DNA of 64,000 nucleotides, taken from assembly GCF_000974485.1 (NCBI RefSeq), contig NZ_BBOM01000004.1:992001-1056000 (forward strand). The letters run 5' to 3'. Shown here one piece after another: positions 55,909 through 64,000 of this stretch. The stretch comes from Streptomyces sp. NBRC 109706. GTDB lineage: Bacteria; Actinomycetota; Actinomycetes; Streptomycetales; Streptomycetaceae. How positions within the stretch are numbered: position 1 is the stretch's first letter; each line of letters opens with the position of its first letter. A program made the position numbers and the translations under genes. Under the pieces are notes generated by a model that was not told where the DNA came from, searched no databases, and was given only the letters and a program-made list of their open reading frames with translations.

Positions 55909-56928
55909 TCAGTTGCCCCCGGCCAGCTCGTACGCCATATCGGGTGAGAACGAGCCGGCGGGACCGGCGCAGCCGTCCAGTTCACCCGGCAGCTTGATCC
56001 ACAGATAGGCGTCGATCCGCTCGTTGCCGGTGTTGGCCGTCGGGCTCTCGCCGACCAGCCGGCCGGGCGGGTCGCACCATTCGGAGCCGTCCGGGCCGTT
56101 GCCGTTGCGGCTGGTGTCGATCACCGCGGTCAGGCTCGGGTCGCCCAGCTCGTTGAGCACCGCCTCGACAAAGGCGTTCTCCTCGCCGGTCACCCGGTAG
56201 TTGGAGACATTGCTGTAGATGCCGTCGCCGCTCTCCAGGATGCCGGCCTCGCGCAGGGTGTTCGCGATGGTGGCCGGCGCGTGCCAGGCCGAGTGGCCGG
56301 CGTCGAAGTAGACCTTGGCCTCCGGGTTGGCCGCGTGGATGAGATCGGCCGCGGCGGCGAGCGAGGAGAACCGCTCGGCCCGCTCCGCGCCGTCCAGGCA
56401 GGTGGTCAGGGCGAGCGAGTCCGGCTCCAGGACGACCAGCACGGGATCGTCGCCGAGGCCGGCGGCGAAGTCCTCGGTCCAGTCCAGATAGGCGGGGAAG
56501 GTGGGGGCCCCGCCGGCCGAGGCGCCGCCGCAGTCCCGGTTCGGGATCATGTAGGAGACGATCACCGGCACCTCGCCGGCCGCCGAGGCGGCCGAGGTCA
56601 CGGCGGCGGCGTCCTCGGTCACGGTGCTGGGCTGGTAGTTGGAGAACCACACGGCCTGCGGCTGGCTCGCTATCCGCTCGGCGATCAGCGGCTGCCTGGG
56701 GTCGTTCGGGTTCGCCTCGACCCAGGCGTGCACATTGGCCGGATAGTTGTGGAACACGGTGTCGTCGGGGAGTGCGGCGGCGTCCGCGCCCTGCGCGCCG
56801 GATGCGAGGGTGACTCCGGCGAGCAGTCCGCCGACCGTCGCCACGGCGGCCAACAGCAGCGGCGCGCGGCGTCGGCGCCCTCGGGGGTCGGTGGTGGTGG
56901 GGGTCCCTGCGTCTCTTGCGGTGCGCAC
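55909..56928 (-). CDS. Secreted endo-1,4-beta-glucanase, glycoside hydrolase family 6
   Basis: This 339-residue exported cellulase has a basic leader and hydrophobic signal (RRRRAPLLLAAVATVGGLLA) ending near ASGAQGADA. GH6 motifs are SYMIPNRDCGG, VLVVLEPDSLALTTC (proton-donor Asp), YFDAGHSAWH, VIDTSRNGNGP and the C-terminal WIKLPGELDG. No cellulose-binding module is attached. GTG 56928 has AGAGGA ten bases upstream. A perfect CebR-type palindrome lies 38 bases upstream, so cello-oligosaccharide induction is expected. Confidence 0.93.
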   Translation of the reverse strand: MRTARDAGTPTTTDPRGRRRRAPLLLAAVATVGGLLAGVTLASGAQGADAAALPDDTVFHNYPANVHAWVEANPNDPRQPLIAERIASQPQAVWFSNYQPSTVTEDAAAVTSAASAAGEVPVIVSYMIPNRDCGGASAGGAPTFPAYLDWTEDFAAGLGDDPVLVVLEPDSLALTTCLDGAERAERFSSLAAAADLIHAANPEAKVYFDAGHSAWHAPATIANTLREAGILESGDGIYSNVSNYRVTGEENAFVEAVLNELGDPSLTAVIDTSRNGNGPDGSEWCDPPGRLVGESPTANTGNERIDAYLWIKLPGELDGCAGPAGSFSPDMAYELAGGN

Positions 56929-56964
56929 GATGGACCGTTCCTCTCGGGACGATGACGTGGGGGT

Positions 56965-56980
56965 ATGGGAGCGCTCCCAT
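56965..56980. promoter_or_regulatory. CebR-type operator before the cellulase
   Basis: ATGGGAGCGCTCCCAT is a perfect 16-base palindrome containing TGGGAGCGCTCCCA, the site bound by the cellobiose-responsive LacI-family repressor CebR/CelR in actinomycetes. Confidence 0.88.
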
Positions 56981-57066
56981 CGGCTGTCGCACGAACATAG
57001 CGGGTTCGGCTCGACGAGTAAACCGTTCGCGCAGAACGCCCGGCCGGCGGAGCCGCGAGGCGCGCC

Positions 57067-57177
57067 GACCACGGTGCGGCTGGGCACCTCGCCGCCGATC
57101 CCGCGATCGGCCGCGAGCTGTGGGCCGTCTCCGAGCGCCTGACGGACGTCGGATTCGACCTGCCGACGTCCCGCTGA
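57067..57177 (+). pseudogene. C-terminal remnant of a short-chain dehydrogenase
   Basis: A rightward frame without a start reads AADPAIGRELWAVSERLTDV then GFDLPTSR and a TGA at 57175. The ELWAVSERLTD stretch is the typical C-terminal end of a group of SDRs. Nothing upstream continues it, because the cellulase promoter region begins there. It looks like the tail of a gene deleted when the cellulase or its neighbour arrived. Confidence 0.55.
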
Positions 57178-57201
57178 TCCGGGCCCGAGGCCGCCGCCGG
57201 C

Positions 57202-57738
57202 TCAGACGGTGCTGATATCGCCCGGGGCGGGGGCGGCGGTCGCGCGCAGCCAGTCGTCGACGGCGGCGAAGTCCGCGTCCGTGAGCCCGACCCGGGGGTC
57301 GACGCGGTGCAGCAGGGCAGGGCCCCGGTGGTGGGCCGACACCCACGCCCGGTCGAGAGCGGTGATCTCGTCGTCGACCCAGACGAACGGGCGGCCGTCC
57401 GCCGTCTCGACGAGGGCGCGGGTCTTCCAGTGCAGTCGGTCGGGGACCTCCTCCTCCGGCGCCTCGGGCAGCTCGCACACCGGCAGCCGCGGCAGTCCGA
57501 GCAGCGGTGCGATCACCTCGTTGGCGTCCGTCATCCAGGCGGTGGCCCACATCGGGACGCAGGGCAGCGCCAGCAGTCGGGGGCCGTGCGCGGGGTCGAG
57601 CTTTGCCAGCTGGGGATTGCCCCGGTGCTGCCAGGCATCCCAGCCTTCGAGGTCCGAGGGGGGCCGCGCTCCGCCGAAGGGGAGAAGTGTTCCGTCGACG
57701 TCCAGAAAGAGCAGCGGGTGTCCCGCGTGGCCGGTCAT
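57202..57738 (-). CDS. HAD-superfamily-like protein
   Basis: This 178-residue protein opens with the HAD motif I sequence LLFLDVDGTLLPFGG and later has VWVDDEITALDR, where the acidic motif IV is expected; WATAWMTDANE replaces the usual motif II. It resembles HAD-domain proteins of unknown substrate. Its ATG overlaps the stop of the upstream PucR-type regulator by four bases on the left-facing strand, so it is co-translated with it. Confidence 0.78.
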   Translation of the reverse strand: MTGHAGHPLLFLDVDGTLLPFGGARPPSDLEGWDAWQHRGNPQLAKLDPAHGPRLLALPCVPMWATAWMTDANEVIAPLLGLPRLPVCELPEAPEEEVPDRLHWKTRALVETADGRPFVWVDDEITALDRAWVSAHHRGPALLHRVDPRVGLTDADFAAVDDWLRATAAPAPGDISTV

Positions 57739-58910
57739 GGGGGCACGCTACCGGCGGGCGGCGGCTGGGTGGAGGGCCGCAGGCGGGCCGTCTTGAGGGC
57801 GAGGTGCAGCAGCAGCCGGTCGTCGCCGTTGTTGAGGCTGAGGCCGGTGAGGTGTTCGATGCGGGAGATGCGGTAATAGAGCGTCTGTCGGTGGATGCCC
57901 AGGGCTGCGGCGGTGCGGGTGGCCTGTCCGGCGAGGTCGAGGAAGGTCTCGGCGGTATGGGCCAGTTCGCGGTGCTCGGGGCTCAGCAGCGGCGCGACGG
58001 CCGGGTCGGGCGGCAGCTGCGGGGGGAGCGCGGTCAGCAGCCGGTAGGGGCCGATCGACGCCCAGTCGGCGAGCGGGCCGAGGCGGTCGTCCGCGCCGGC
58101 CGCGCGGACCGAGGCCAGCGCCTCGGGCCAGGCCGCCGCCAGCTCGGCGGCCTCGTGCCTGGCCGCGCTCAGGCCGGCGCGGCGGGCGCTCCCCGCCGGC
58201 CGCCCCACCAGCCGCTCGGCCACCGCGCGCGCCGCGCCTGGCCGGACCAGCGCGGCCAACGCCCAGCCGGCGCCGGCGCGTTGCCCCGGCGGCAGGGCGG
58301 TCAGGGCGAGCGCGCCCGGCGGCGGCGCCGGCAGGTCGGCCGTGGCGTCCCAGGGCGCCACCGCGATCAGCGCCAACGGGCCCTCGGCCGCCGGGCCGAG
58401 CGCGTCGGCCAGTTCGCCGGCCGCGTCGGCCGACTCCTCGCCCGCCGGCGCGGTCAGCAGGGTGCGGAGCAGTTCGCCGGCCCGGGAGCCGGCCCTGGCC
58501 TCCTCGGCCAGCAGCGCGCCGGCACGCCCGGCGATCTCCATCGCCTCGGTCAGCCGGGGGTCGTCCAACGGGAACGTGCCGTCGTCGATCAGCCAGACAT
58601 AGCCGTGGACCACCCCGCCATGGCGCACGGGAAGACAGATGCGCCCGGTGCGCACTCCGGCGGACGGATCGGGCGGGATGCGCACCGGCTCGCGCGCCCT
58701 GGTGATGCCGAAGCCCTCGAACCAGGCCCGCACCGCCGCCGTGGAGCGTCGCCGCAGGATGGAACGGGTGCGGACGGGGTCCATCACCCGGTCGTCGTCG
58801 CTGTCGTGGGCGCCGAAGGCGATCAGCCCGAAGTCGCGTCCCTCCAGCGTCGCGGGGGCGTTCAGCAGTGCGCAGATCTCGTCGATGAGTTCCTGGTAGG
58901 GGGAGCGCAT
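57735..58910 (-). CDS. PucR/CdaR-type regulator divergent from proline catabolism genes
   Basis: This 391-residue regulator has a GAF-like N-terminal sensing region (VRTGRICLPVRHGGVVHGYVWL) and a C-terminal PucR HTH: LAHTAETFLDLAGQATRTA, IHRQTLYYRISRIEHLTGLSL. Its position, divergent from putB and pruA, fits the PutR-type activators of proline catabolism known in Streptomyces. A 14-base palindrome lies between it and putB. ATG 58910 follows AAAGGTGG. Confidence 0.88.
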   Translation of the reverse strand: MRSPYQELIDEICALLNAPATLEGRDFGLIAFGAHDSDDDRVMDPVRTRSILRRRSTAAVRAWFEGFGITRAREPVRIPPDPSAGVRTGRICLPVRHGGVVHGYVWLIDDGTFPLDDPRLTEAMEIAGRAGALLAEEARAGSRAGELLRTLLTAPAGEESADAAGELADALGPAAEGPLALIAVAPWDATADLPAPPPGALALTALPPGQRAGAGWALAALVRPGAARAVAERLVGRPAGSARRAGLSAARHEAAELAAAWPEALASVRAAGADDRLGPLADWASIGPYRLLTALPPQLPPDPAVAPLLSPEHRELAHTAETFLDLAGQATRTAAALGIHRQTLYYRISRIEHLTGLSLNNGDDRLLLHLALKTARLRPSTQPPPAGSVPP

Positions 58911-59007
58911 CGCCCGTTCGCCACCTTTCCTCTCGCGCCGGTTCCGGCGGTCCGCGACCATTCTCGTGCAGTCCCATACAGATGTCTGAGTTCGTGCGAC
59001 CGGCCGC

Positions 59008-59021
59008 TCGACAGCTGTCGA
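59008..59021. promoter_or_regulatory. Perfect palindrome between the PucR-type gene and putB
   Basis: TCGACAGCTGTCGA is a perfect 14-base palindrome 79 bases upstream of putB and 97 upstream of the regulator. It is the best candidate binding site for the PucR-type protein. Confidence 0.55.
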
Positions 59022-59100
59022 TAGGCGCGGGGACGCGGCGGTCCTACCTTCTGGGTAACGCGTCGCCGCTTCGTTTCGGCGGACCCATCGGGAGGTGCCC

Positions 59101-60027
59101 GTGCTTGGACCCGTACTGCTGGCGGCGGCCGGCAGCGATCGCATTCGGCGGCTGGTGTCGTCCGCCTCGCTCACCCGTCCGGTGGTGGACCGCTTTATCG
59201 CCGGCGACCAGGTCGCCGACGCGCTGGACACCACCCGCACCCTGCTGGACCAGGGGATGACGGTCACCCTCGACCGGCTCGGCGAGTCGGTGACCGACCC
59301 GGCCCAGGCGGTGCGCAACCGGGACGGCTATCTGGAGCTGCTGGACGAGCTGACGGGGCACGGTCTCGCCGAGCGCGCCGAGCTGTCGGTGAAGCTCTCG
59401 GCCTTCGGCCAGGCGCTCCCCGACGGCCACGACATCGCCCTGGGCCATGTGGAACGGGTGGTCGCGGCGGCCACCGAGGCCGGCACCGCCGTCACTCTGG
59501 ACATGGAGGACCACCGCACGGTGGACTCCACCCTCGCCATCCACCGGGAGCTGCGTCGTACCCACCCGGAGACGGGCGCGGTGCTCCAGTCCTATCTCTT
59601 CCGCAGCGAGAACGACTGCCGCGAGCTGGCCGAGGCCGGCGCCAGGGTGCGGCTGGTCAAGGGCGCCTACCGGGAGCCGGCGTCCGTCGCCCACCAGCGC
59701 AAGCCCGAGGTGGACCGGGCCTATGTGCGGTGTCTGCGGCTGCTGATGGCGGGGGGCGGCTATCCGATGGTCGCCACCCATGACCCCCGGCTGGTGGCGG
59801 TGGCCGAGGAGATCGCCAAGCGCGAGGGGCGGGCCTTCGACGCCTACGAGTACCAGATGCTCTTCGGCATCCGCGACGCCGAGCAGCGCCGGCTGGCCGC
59901 GCTGGGCCACCGGGTGCGGGTCTATGTGCCCTACGGCGACGACTGGTACGGCTACTTCATGCGCCGGCTGGCCGAGCGGCCCGCCAACCTCGCCTTCTTC
60001 GCCCGCTCCCTGGCGACCCGCGGCTGA
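59101..60027 (+). CDS. putB: Proline dehydrogenase (monofunctional)
   Basis: This FAD enzyme oxidises proline to pyrroline-5-carboxylate. The 308-residue protein shows the TIM-barrel segments LSVKLSAFGQALP, TLDMEDHRTVDSTL, RLVKGAYREP and the C-terminal substrate-binding stretch VPYGDDWYGYFMRRLAERPAN with its Arg pair. It is a stand-alone enzyme, as usual in Gram-positives. GTG 59101 has GGAGG five bases upstream. The P5C dehydrogenase gene follows after 61 bases. Confidence 0.94.
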   Translation: MLGPVLLAAAGSDRIRRLVSSASLTRPVVDRFIAGDQVADALDTTRTLLDQGMTVTLDRLGESVTDPAQAVRNRDGYLELLDELTGHGLAERAELSVKLSAFGQALPDGHDIALGHVERVVAAATEAGTAVTLDMEDHRTVDSTLAIHRELRRTHPETGAVLQSYLFRSENDCRELAEAGARVRLVKGAYREPASVAHQRKPEVDRAYVRCLRLLMAGGGYPMVATHDPRLVAVAEEIAKREGRAFDAYEYQMLFGIRDAEQRRLAALGHRVRVYVPYGDDWYGYFMRRLAERPANLAFFARSLATRG

Positions 60028-60088
60028 CTCCCGTGAGACCCCACCGCACCCCCGAACAGACCCCGCTGACCGAAGGAGACGAACCGCC

Positions 60089-61720
60089 ATGGACGCTGTG
60101 ACCCAGGTCCCGGTCCCGGTGAACGAGCCGGTGCTCGGCTACGCGCCCGGCTCCCCCGAGCGCGCCCGACTGGAACGCAAGCTCAAGGAACTCGGCGAGA
60201 ACCCGATCGAGTTGCCGATGACCATCGGCGGCCGGCGCCGGCTCGGCGGGGGCGAACGCTTCGACGTGGTGCAGCCGCACCGGCACGCGGCCAGGATCGG
60301 CACCTATGGCAACGCCACCGAGCAGGACGCCAGGGACGCCATCGACGCGGCGCTCGCCGCGGCCCCCGCCTGGCGGGCGCTGTCCTTCGACGACCGGGCG
60401 GCCGTCTTTCTGAAGGCCGCCGAACTGCTCTCCGGGCCCTGGCGGGAGACCATCGCCGCCTCGACCATGCTCGGGCAGTCCAAGACGGTCCAGCAGGCGG
60501 AGATCGACGCGCCCTGCGAGCTGATCGACTTCTGGCGGTTCAACGTGCACTTCGCCAGGGAGATCCTGGCCGAGCAGCCGCCGGTGCAGCCCAAGGGCGT
60601 CTGGAACCGGACGGACCACCGGCCGCTGGAGGGTTTTGTCTACGCGATCACCCCGTTCAACTTCACGGCGATCGCCGGCAACCTGCCGACCGCGCCCGCG
60701 CTGATGGGCAATGTGGTGGTGTGGAAGCCGTCGCCCACCCAGACCCATGCCGCGGTGCTGCTGATGCGGCTGCTGGAGGAGGCCGGGCTGCCGGACGGGG
60801 TGATCAACCTGGTCACCGGTGACGGTCGGGCGGTCTCCGAGGTGGCGCTGCCGCACCCGCGGCTGGCCGGCATCCACTTCACCGGGTCGACGCCGACCTT
60901 CCGGGCGCTGTGGCGCGGGGTCGCCGACCATCTGGAGAACTACCGCAACTACCCCAGGATCGTGGGGGAGACCGGTGGCAAGGACTTCATCGTCGCCCAC
61001 CCGAGCGCCGATCCGGCCGTGCTGCGCACCGCGATCGTCCGGGGCGCCTTCGAGTACCAGGGGCAGAAGTGTTCCGCCGCGTCCCGCGCCTATGTGCCGA
61101 GGTCGCTGTGGGAGGGCGGCCTGCGGGACGAGCTGGCGGCCGAGACCGACGGGCTGACCATGGGCGATCCGACGGATCTGGGCAACTTCATGGCGGCCGT
61201 CATCGACGAGCGGGCGTTCGCCAAGTGCCGGGCCGCCATCGACCGGGCCGCGGCCGACCCCAGCTGCGAGATCATCGCCGGCGGCTCCTACGACGACAGC
61301 GTCGGCTGGTTCGTCCGGCCCACGGTGCTGACCTGTTCGGACCCCGACAACGAGGTGTTCACCGACGAGTACTTCGGACCGATCATCGCCGTCCACGTCT
61401 ATGAGGACGACAACTTCGACGCGATGCTCGACCAGATGGAGTCGGTCGCCGACTACGCGCTGACCGGCGCGTTTCTGGCCAGGGATCGCGCGGTGCTGGC
61501 GGAGGCGAGCGAGCGGCTGCGGTTCGCCGCCGGGAACTTCTACCTCAACGACAGGCCCACCGGGTCCGTCGTCGGCCAGCAGCCGTTCGGCGGCGCGCGC
61601 GCCTCCGGCACCAACGACAAGGCGGGCTCGAAGCTCAACCTGCTGCGCTGGGTCTCCCCCCGGGTGATCAAGGAGACCCAGGTGGCAGCCACCGACTACC
61701 GCTATCCGCACATGGGCTGA
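60089..61720 (+). CDS. pruA: L-glutamate gamma-semialdehyde (P5C) dehydrogenase
   Basis: It oxidises the proline dehydrogenase product to glutamate with NAD. The 543-residue aldehyde dehydrogenase has ITPFNFTAIAGNLPTAPALM, HFTGSTPTFRALW, Glu in RIVGETGGKDFIV near 293 and the catalytic Cys in YQGQKCSAASRAYVP near 327. Full-length family features including NDRPTGSVVGQQPFGGARAS are present. AAGGAG lies ten bases before ATG 60089. Confidence 0.96.
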   Translation: MDAVTQVPVPVNEPVLGYAPGSPERARLERKLKELGENPIELPMTIGGRRRLGGGERFDVVQPHRHAARIGTYGNATEQDARDAIDAALAAAPAWRALSFDDRAAVFLKAAELLSGPWRETIAASTMLGQSKTVQQAEIDAPCELIDFWRFNVHFAREILAEQPPVQPKGVWNRTDHRPLEGFVYAITPFNFTAIAGNLPTAPALMGNVVVWKPSPTQTHAAVLLMRLLEEAGLPDGVINLVTGDGRAVSEVALPHPRLAGIHFTGSTPTFRALWRGVADHLENYRNYPRIVGETGGKDFIVAHPSADPAVLRTAIVRGAFEYQGQKCSAASRAYVPRSLWEGGLRDELAAETDGLTMGDPTDLGNFMAAVIDERAFAKCRAAIDRAAADPSCEIIAGGSYDDSVGWFVRPTVLTCSDPDNEVFTDEYFGPIIAVHVYEDDNFDAMLDQMESVADYALTGAFLARDRAVLAEASERLRFAAGNFYLNDRPTGSVVGQQPFGGARASGTNDKAGSKLNLLRWVSPRVIKETQVAATDYRYPHMG

Positions 61721-61749
61721 CCGTCTCCTGACCGAGGCGGCACGTCCCT

Positions 61750-61806
61750 CGGCCCCCACCCGCCCCCAAGGCCCCTTCCGCCTCGGGGAGAGCGGGGTGG
61801 GGGCCG
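61750..61806 (+). terminator. Terminator after pruA
   Basis: CGGCCCCCACC (61750-61760) pairs with GGTGGGGGCCG (61796-61806); the loop contains a second small hairpin CCCC...GGGG. Confidence 0.7.
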
Positions 61807-61818
61807 TCCGCGTCTCAG

Positions 61819-61838
61819 ATAGTAGGACGGTCGACTAT
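61819..61838. promoter_or_regulatory. AT-richer inverted repeat before the small Ala-rich gene
   Basis: ATAGT (61819-61823) and ACTAT (61834-61838) flank a ten-base GC core including GTCGAC. It lies 102 bases before the small gene and 381 before leuB. Possible operator; no regulator is identified. Confidence 0.35.
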
Positions 61839-61939
61839 TTGGGCAGACAGCACGGCATCGGGGGGCTACTTTTGTGGAGGTCATACGCCGGGTCACCGTC
61901 GCCCCGGCAGTCTGTCACCCCCACCTGGAGCTGACCGCC

Positions 61940-62152
61940 ATGGACGCCACCGCAGTCACTACTGCCCCAGCCGTCGCCGTCGTTCCCGTCCATACCGCGC
62001 GTGCGGTCCAGGAGGCGGCCGCCGGTCCCAGTGCGCGGAGCCGCGCCAGGGCCGATGCCCGCGCCGCTGCCATCGCCAGCCGCCGACAGGCCGCCCTCGC
62101 GCTCCAGGAGGCCGTGGACCGCAGGGACAACGGCGGGGCCGTCGCCCTCTGA
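61940..62152 (+). CDS. Small Ala-rich protein upstream of leuB, 70 residues
   Basis: ATG 61940 follows GGAG and opens a 70-residue protein beginning MDATAVTTAPAVAVVPVHTA. The second half is a charged helix (ARSRARADARAAAIASRRQA style). An in-frame GTG at 61874 would add 22 residues. Good codon bias supports a real gene, but there is no recognised domain. Translation into leuB is unlikely because leuB has its own leaderless-type start 66 bases later. Confidence 0.6.
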   Translation: MDATAVTTAPAVAVVPVHTARAVQEAAAGPSARSRARADARAAAIASRRQAALALQEAVDRRDNGGAVAL

Positions 62153-62205
62153 CCAGCCCCTCGTCCGTATGGTGGACGTCCGCCCTCGAAGGGTGGGACG
62201 GGGCG

Positions 62206-62211
62206 TAGGGT
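62206..62211 (+). promoter_or_regulatory. -10-like box TAGGGT, probable leaderless leuB start
   Basis: TAGGGT ends exactly seven bases before ATG 62219 and no ribosome site intervenes, as expected for a leaderless mRNA. I see no good -35 box. Confidence 0.5.
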
Positions 62212-62218
62212 CCCACCC

Positions 62219-63262
62219 ATGGCTCGCAGTATCGATCTCGCGGTGATCCCTGGTGACGGCATCGGCCCTGAGGTGGTCGCGGAGGGGCTCAAGGTCCTGA
62301 CCGCGGTGTTGCCCTCGGACGTCAAGTGCGAGACCACCGCCTACGATCTCGGCGCCCGCCGCTGGCACGCCTCGGGGGAGACCCTGCCCGACGCGGAGTT
62401 GGAGCGGCTGCGCGGCCATGACGCGATCCTGCTCGGCGCGATCGGCGACCCCTCCGTTCCGTCCGGGGTGCTGGAACGCGGTCTGCTGCTGAAGCTGCGG
62501 TTCGCCTTCGACCACTACGTCAACCTGCGCCCCAGCCGCCTCTTCCCCAACACCCCGAGCCCGCTGGCCGGCCGCCCCGAGATCGACTTCGTGGTGGTCC
62601 GCGAGGGCACCGAGGGCCCGTATGTGGGCAACGGCGGCTCGATGCGCACCGGCACGCCCGCCGAGGTGGCCACCGAGGTCAGCCTCAACACGGCCTTCGG
62701 CGTGGAGCGAGTGGTGCGGGACGCCTTCGAGCGGGCCGCCGCCCGGCCGGCGAAGAAGCTCACCCTGGTGCACAAGAACAACGTGCTGGTGCACGCCGGC
62801 CATCTGTGGAAGAACACGGTGGACCGCGTCGCCCAGGAGTACCCGGGCATCGACGTCGACTACCTGCATGTGGACGCCGCCACCATCTTCTTCGTCACCC
62901 AGCCGCAGCGGTTCGACGTCATCGTCACCGACAACCTCTTCGGCGACATCCTCACCGACCTGGCCGCCGCCATCACCGGCGGCATCGGCCTCGCCGCCTC
63001 GGGCAACATCAACCCCGAGGGCACCTTCCCGTCCATGTTCGAGCCGGTCCACGGCTCCGCCCCGGACATCGCCGCCACCGGCAAGGCCGACCCGACCGCC
63101 ACCGTGCTGTCGGTCGCGCTGCTGCTCCGCCACCTCGGCTACCAGGCCGAGGCCACCCGGATCGAGGACGCCGTCACAGCGGACCTCGCCGAGCGTGACG
63201 CGGCGTCGCCCCGCTCCACCGAGCACATCGGCGACGCGCTGGCGGCACGAGTATCCGGCTAG
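62219..63262 (+). CDS. leuB: 3-isopropylmalate dehydrogenase
   Basis: This enzyme of leucine synthesis oxidatively decarboxylates 3-isopropylmalate. The 347-residue protein has [29 protein letters not shown], Lys in [14 protein letters not shown], the metal Asp residues in [17 protein letters not shown], and [20 protein letters not shown] (NAD). It lies 279 bases before ilvE, so Leu synthesis and branched-chain transamination genes are neighbours. Confidence 0.96.
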   Translation: MARSIDLAVIPGDGIGPEVVAEGLKVLTAVLPSDVKCETTAYDLGARRWHASGETLPDAELERLRGHDAILLGAIGDPSVPSGVLERGLLLKLRFAFDHYVNLRPSRLFPNTPSPLAGRPEIDFVVVREGTEGPYVGNGGSMRTGTPAEVATEVSLNTAFGVERVVRDAFERAAARPAKKLTLVHKNNVLVHAGHLWKNTVDRVAQEYPGIDVDYLHVDAATIFFVTQPQRFDVIVTDNLFGDILTDLAAAITGGIGLAASGNINPEGTFPSMFEPVHGSAPDIAATGKADPTATVLSVALLLRHLGYQAEATRIEDAVTADLAERDAASPRSTEHIGDALAARVSG

Positions 63263-63297
63263 CCTGTCGGCCGTAGGCCGCCGGGCTTGGCTGCCCG

Positions 63298-63357
63298 GTG
63301 GCTGGTGCGACGCCGCCGCTGGGTGCCACCATCGTTCTCAGGACCGCGACCGGGTGA
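63298..63357 (+). CDS. Candidate ilvE leader peptide with Ile-Val-Leu
   Basis: GTG 63298 opens a 19-codon frame reading VAGATPPLGATIVLRTATG before TGA, with Ile-Val-Leu in a row, in the 279-base gap before ilvE. No clear ribosome site, -10 box or T-run terminator is seen, so this is much weaker than the ilvB leader and may be chance. Confidence 0.25.
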   Translation: MAGATPPLGATIVLRTATG

Positions 63358-63541
63358 CGGGTGCGGACGTCCTTTCGGCAGGCTCACCGAATCCGCCGTT
63401 CCACGCGGGTTCGGGAAGATTCCGGGTAGGCGTTCGTTCCCCTGTCATCGCCCCGGTCTCCGCCCCGATGCTCGGACTTCCTAATACCCACGGGCCCCGG
63501 GGCGCGGTCCGCTTCGACACTCAGTGAAGGACGCGCTCACC

Positions 63542-64000
63542 ATGACAACCTCCTCCTTGCCCTTCGACCGCAAGCTCGCGGCGCAGCCGCGGTCCGCCGC
63601 GGACCGCGAGGCGGCGCTGGCCAACCCCGGGTTCGGTAACTACTTCACCGACCACATGGTCACCATCAGGTGGACCGAGGGCCAGGGCTGGCACGATGCG
63701 CGACTTCAGCCCTACGCTCCCCTCCCGATGGACCCGGCCACCATGGTCTTCCACTACTCGCAGGAGATCTTCGAGGGGCTGAAGGCCTACCGCCAGGCCG
63801 ACGGCTCCGTCGCCGTCTTCCGCCCCGAGGCCAACGCCGAACGCTTCCAGCGCTCCGCCCGGCGGATGGCCATGCCCGAGCTGCCGATCGAGCTGTTCGT
63901 CGAGGCCATCGACGTGCTGGTCGCCCAGGACACCGCCTGGGTCCCGGCCAGCGGGGAGCAGTCCCTCTATCTGCGCCCGTTCATGATCGCCTCCGAGGTC
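63542..64000 (+). CDS. ilvE: Branched-chain amino acid aminotransferase, N-terminal part
   Basis: The first 153 residues of a fold-type IV PLP transaminase are present; the rest lies beyond the right edge. Seen are NPGFGNYFTDHMVTIRW, the PATMVFHYSQEIFEGLKAYR segment typical of BCAT, and ERFQRSARRMAMPELP. The PLP Lys would lie past the window. It finishes Val, Leu and Ile synthesis, consistent with leuB next door. Confidence 0.94.
   Translation, partial: MTTSSLPFDRKLAAQPRSAADREAALANPGFGNYFTDHMVTIRWTEGQGWHDARLQPYAPLPMDPATMVFHYSQEIFEGLKAYRQADGSVAVFRPEANAERFQRSARRMAMPELPIELFVEAIDVLVAQDTAWVPASGEQSLYLRPFMIASEV

Overview
The window is high-GC actinomycete chromosome and almost certainly Streptomyces. 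Codon third positions are dominated by G and C, GTG starts and 4-base gene overlaps are common, and the core gene order (gcv/sda, sseB, mnmA, ligA, a GGDEF-EAL gene, gatCAB, ilvBNC, serA, put, leuB, ilvE) is the arrangement I recall from Streptomyces chromosomes. I found no tRNA, rRNA, IS element or CRISPR array.

1-12.8 kb is accessory. After the 5' part of a left-facing amidohydrolase comes a right-facing biosynthetic operon: queD, queE and folE (GTP to 7-carboxy-7-deazaguanine, CDG), two candidate minigenes, a RimK-like ATP-grasp ligase, a FabH-like ketosynthase III, an acyl-CoA dehydrogenase-like flavoprotein, a class III aminotransferase, a second ATP-grasp protein resembling pheganomycin-type peptide ligases, and a hotdog thioesterase. 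A left-facing phosphotransferase, a possible Fe(II)/2-oxoglutarate oxygenase and two tandem thymidylate-kinase-like proteins follow. No queC, nitrile-forming, ACP or NRPS gene is visible. My inference is that CDG is made and its carboxylate, or a peptide, is joined by the ligases to an amine or acyl unit built by the ketosynthase, flavoprotein and aminotransferase. I do not recognise this set as a described pathway.

12.8-34.2 kb is housekeeping. It holds sdaA-gcvH-gcvT under a tandem glycine riboswitch, two SseB proteins, Dps, two amidases, a cysteine desulfurase next to mnmA, a nitrilase-type hydrolase, an SDR, a MetE-like protein, ligA, an rmdB-type c-di-GMP gene and gatC-gatA-(small protein)-gatB. 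34.1-42.9 kb holds two large LuxR-type ATPase (LAL) regulators. Each is preceded by a microprotein gene, a shared upstream block and repeated CTAAGG motifs, and the two HTH-coding ends are almost identical in DNA. Between them lie ohr, a DUF308-like membrane protein and a divergent TetR gene.

43-64 kb carries an aldo/keto reductase, a 2-hydroxyacid dehydrogenase, a membrane PAS-GGDEF-(degenerate EAL) protein with a TTA codon, ilvB with a leader-peptide attenuator, ilvN, ilvC, serA, an SDR-ADH pair, a secreted GH6 cellulase with a perfect CebR-type box, a PucR-type regulator divergent from proline catabolism genes (putB-pruA), a small protein, leuB, and the 5' part of ilvE cut by the right edge. 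Branched-chain, serine and glycine metabolism are concentrated here, with regulation visible as a riboswitch, an attenuator and several palindromic operators.
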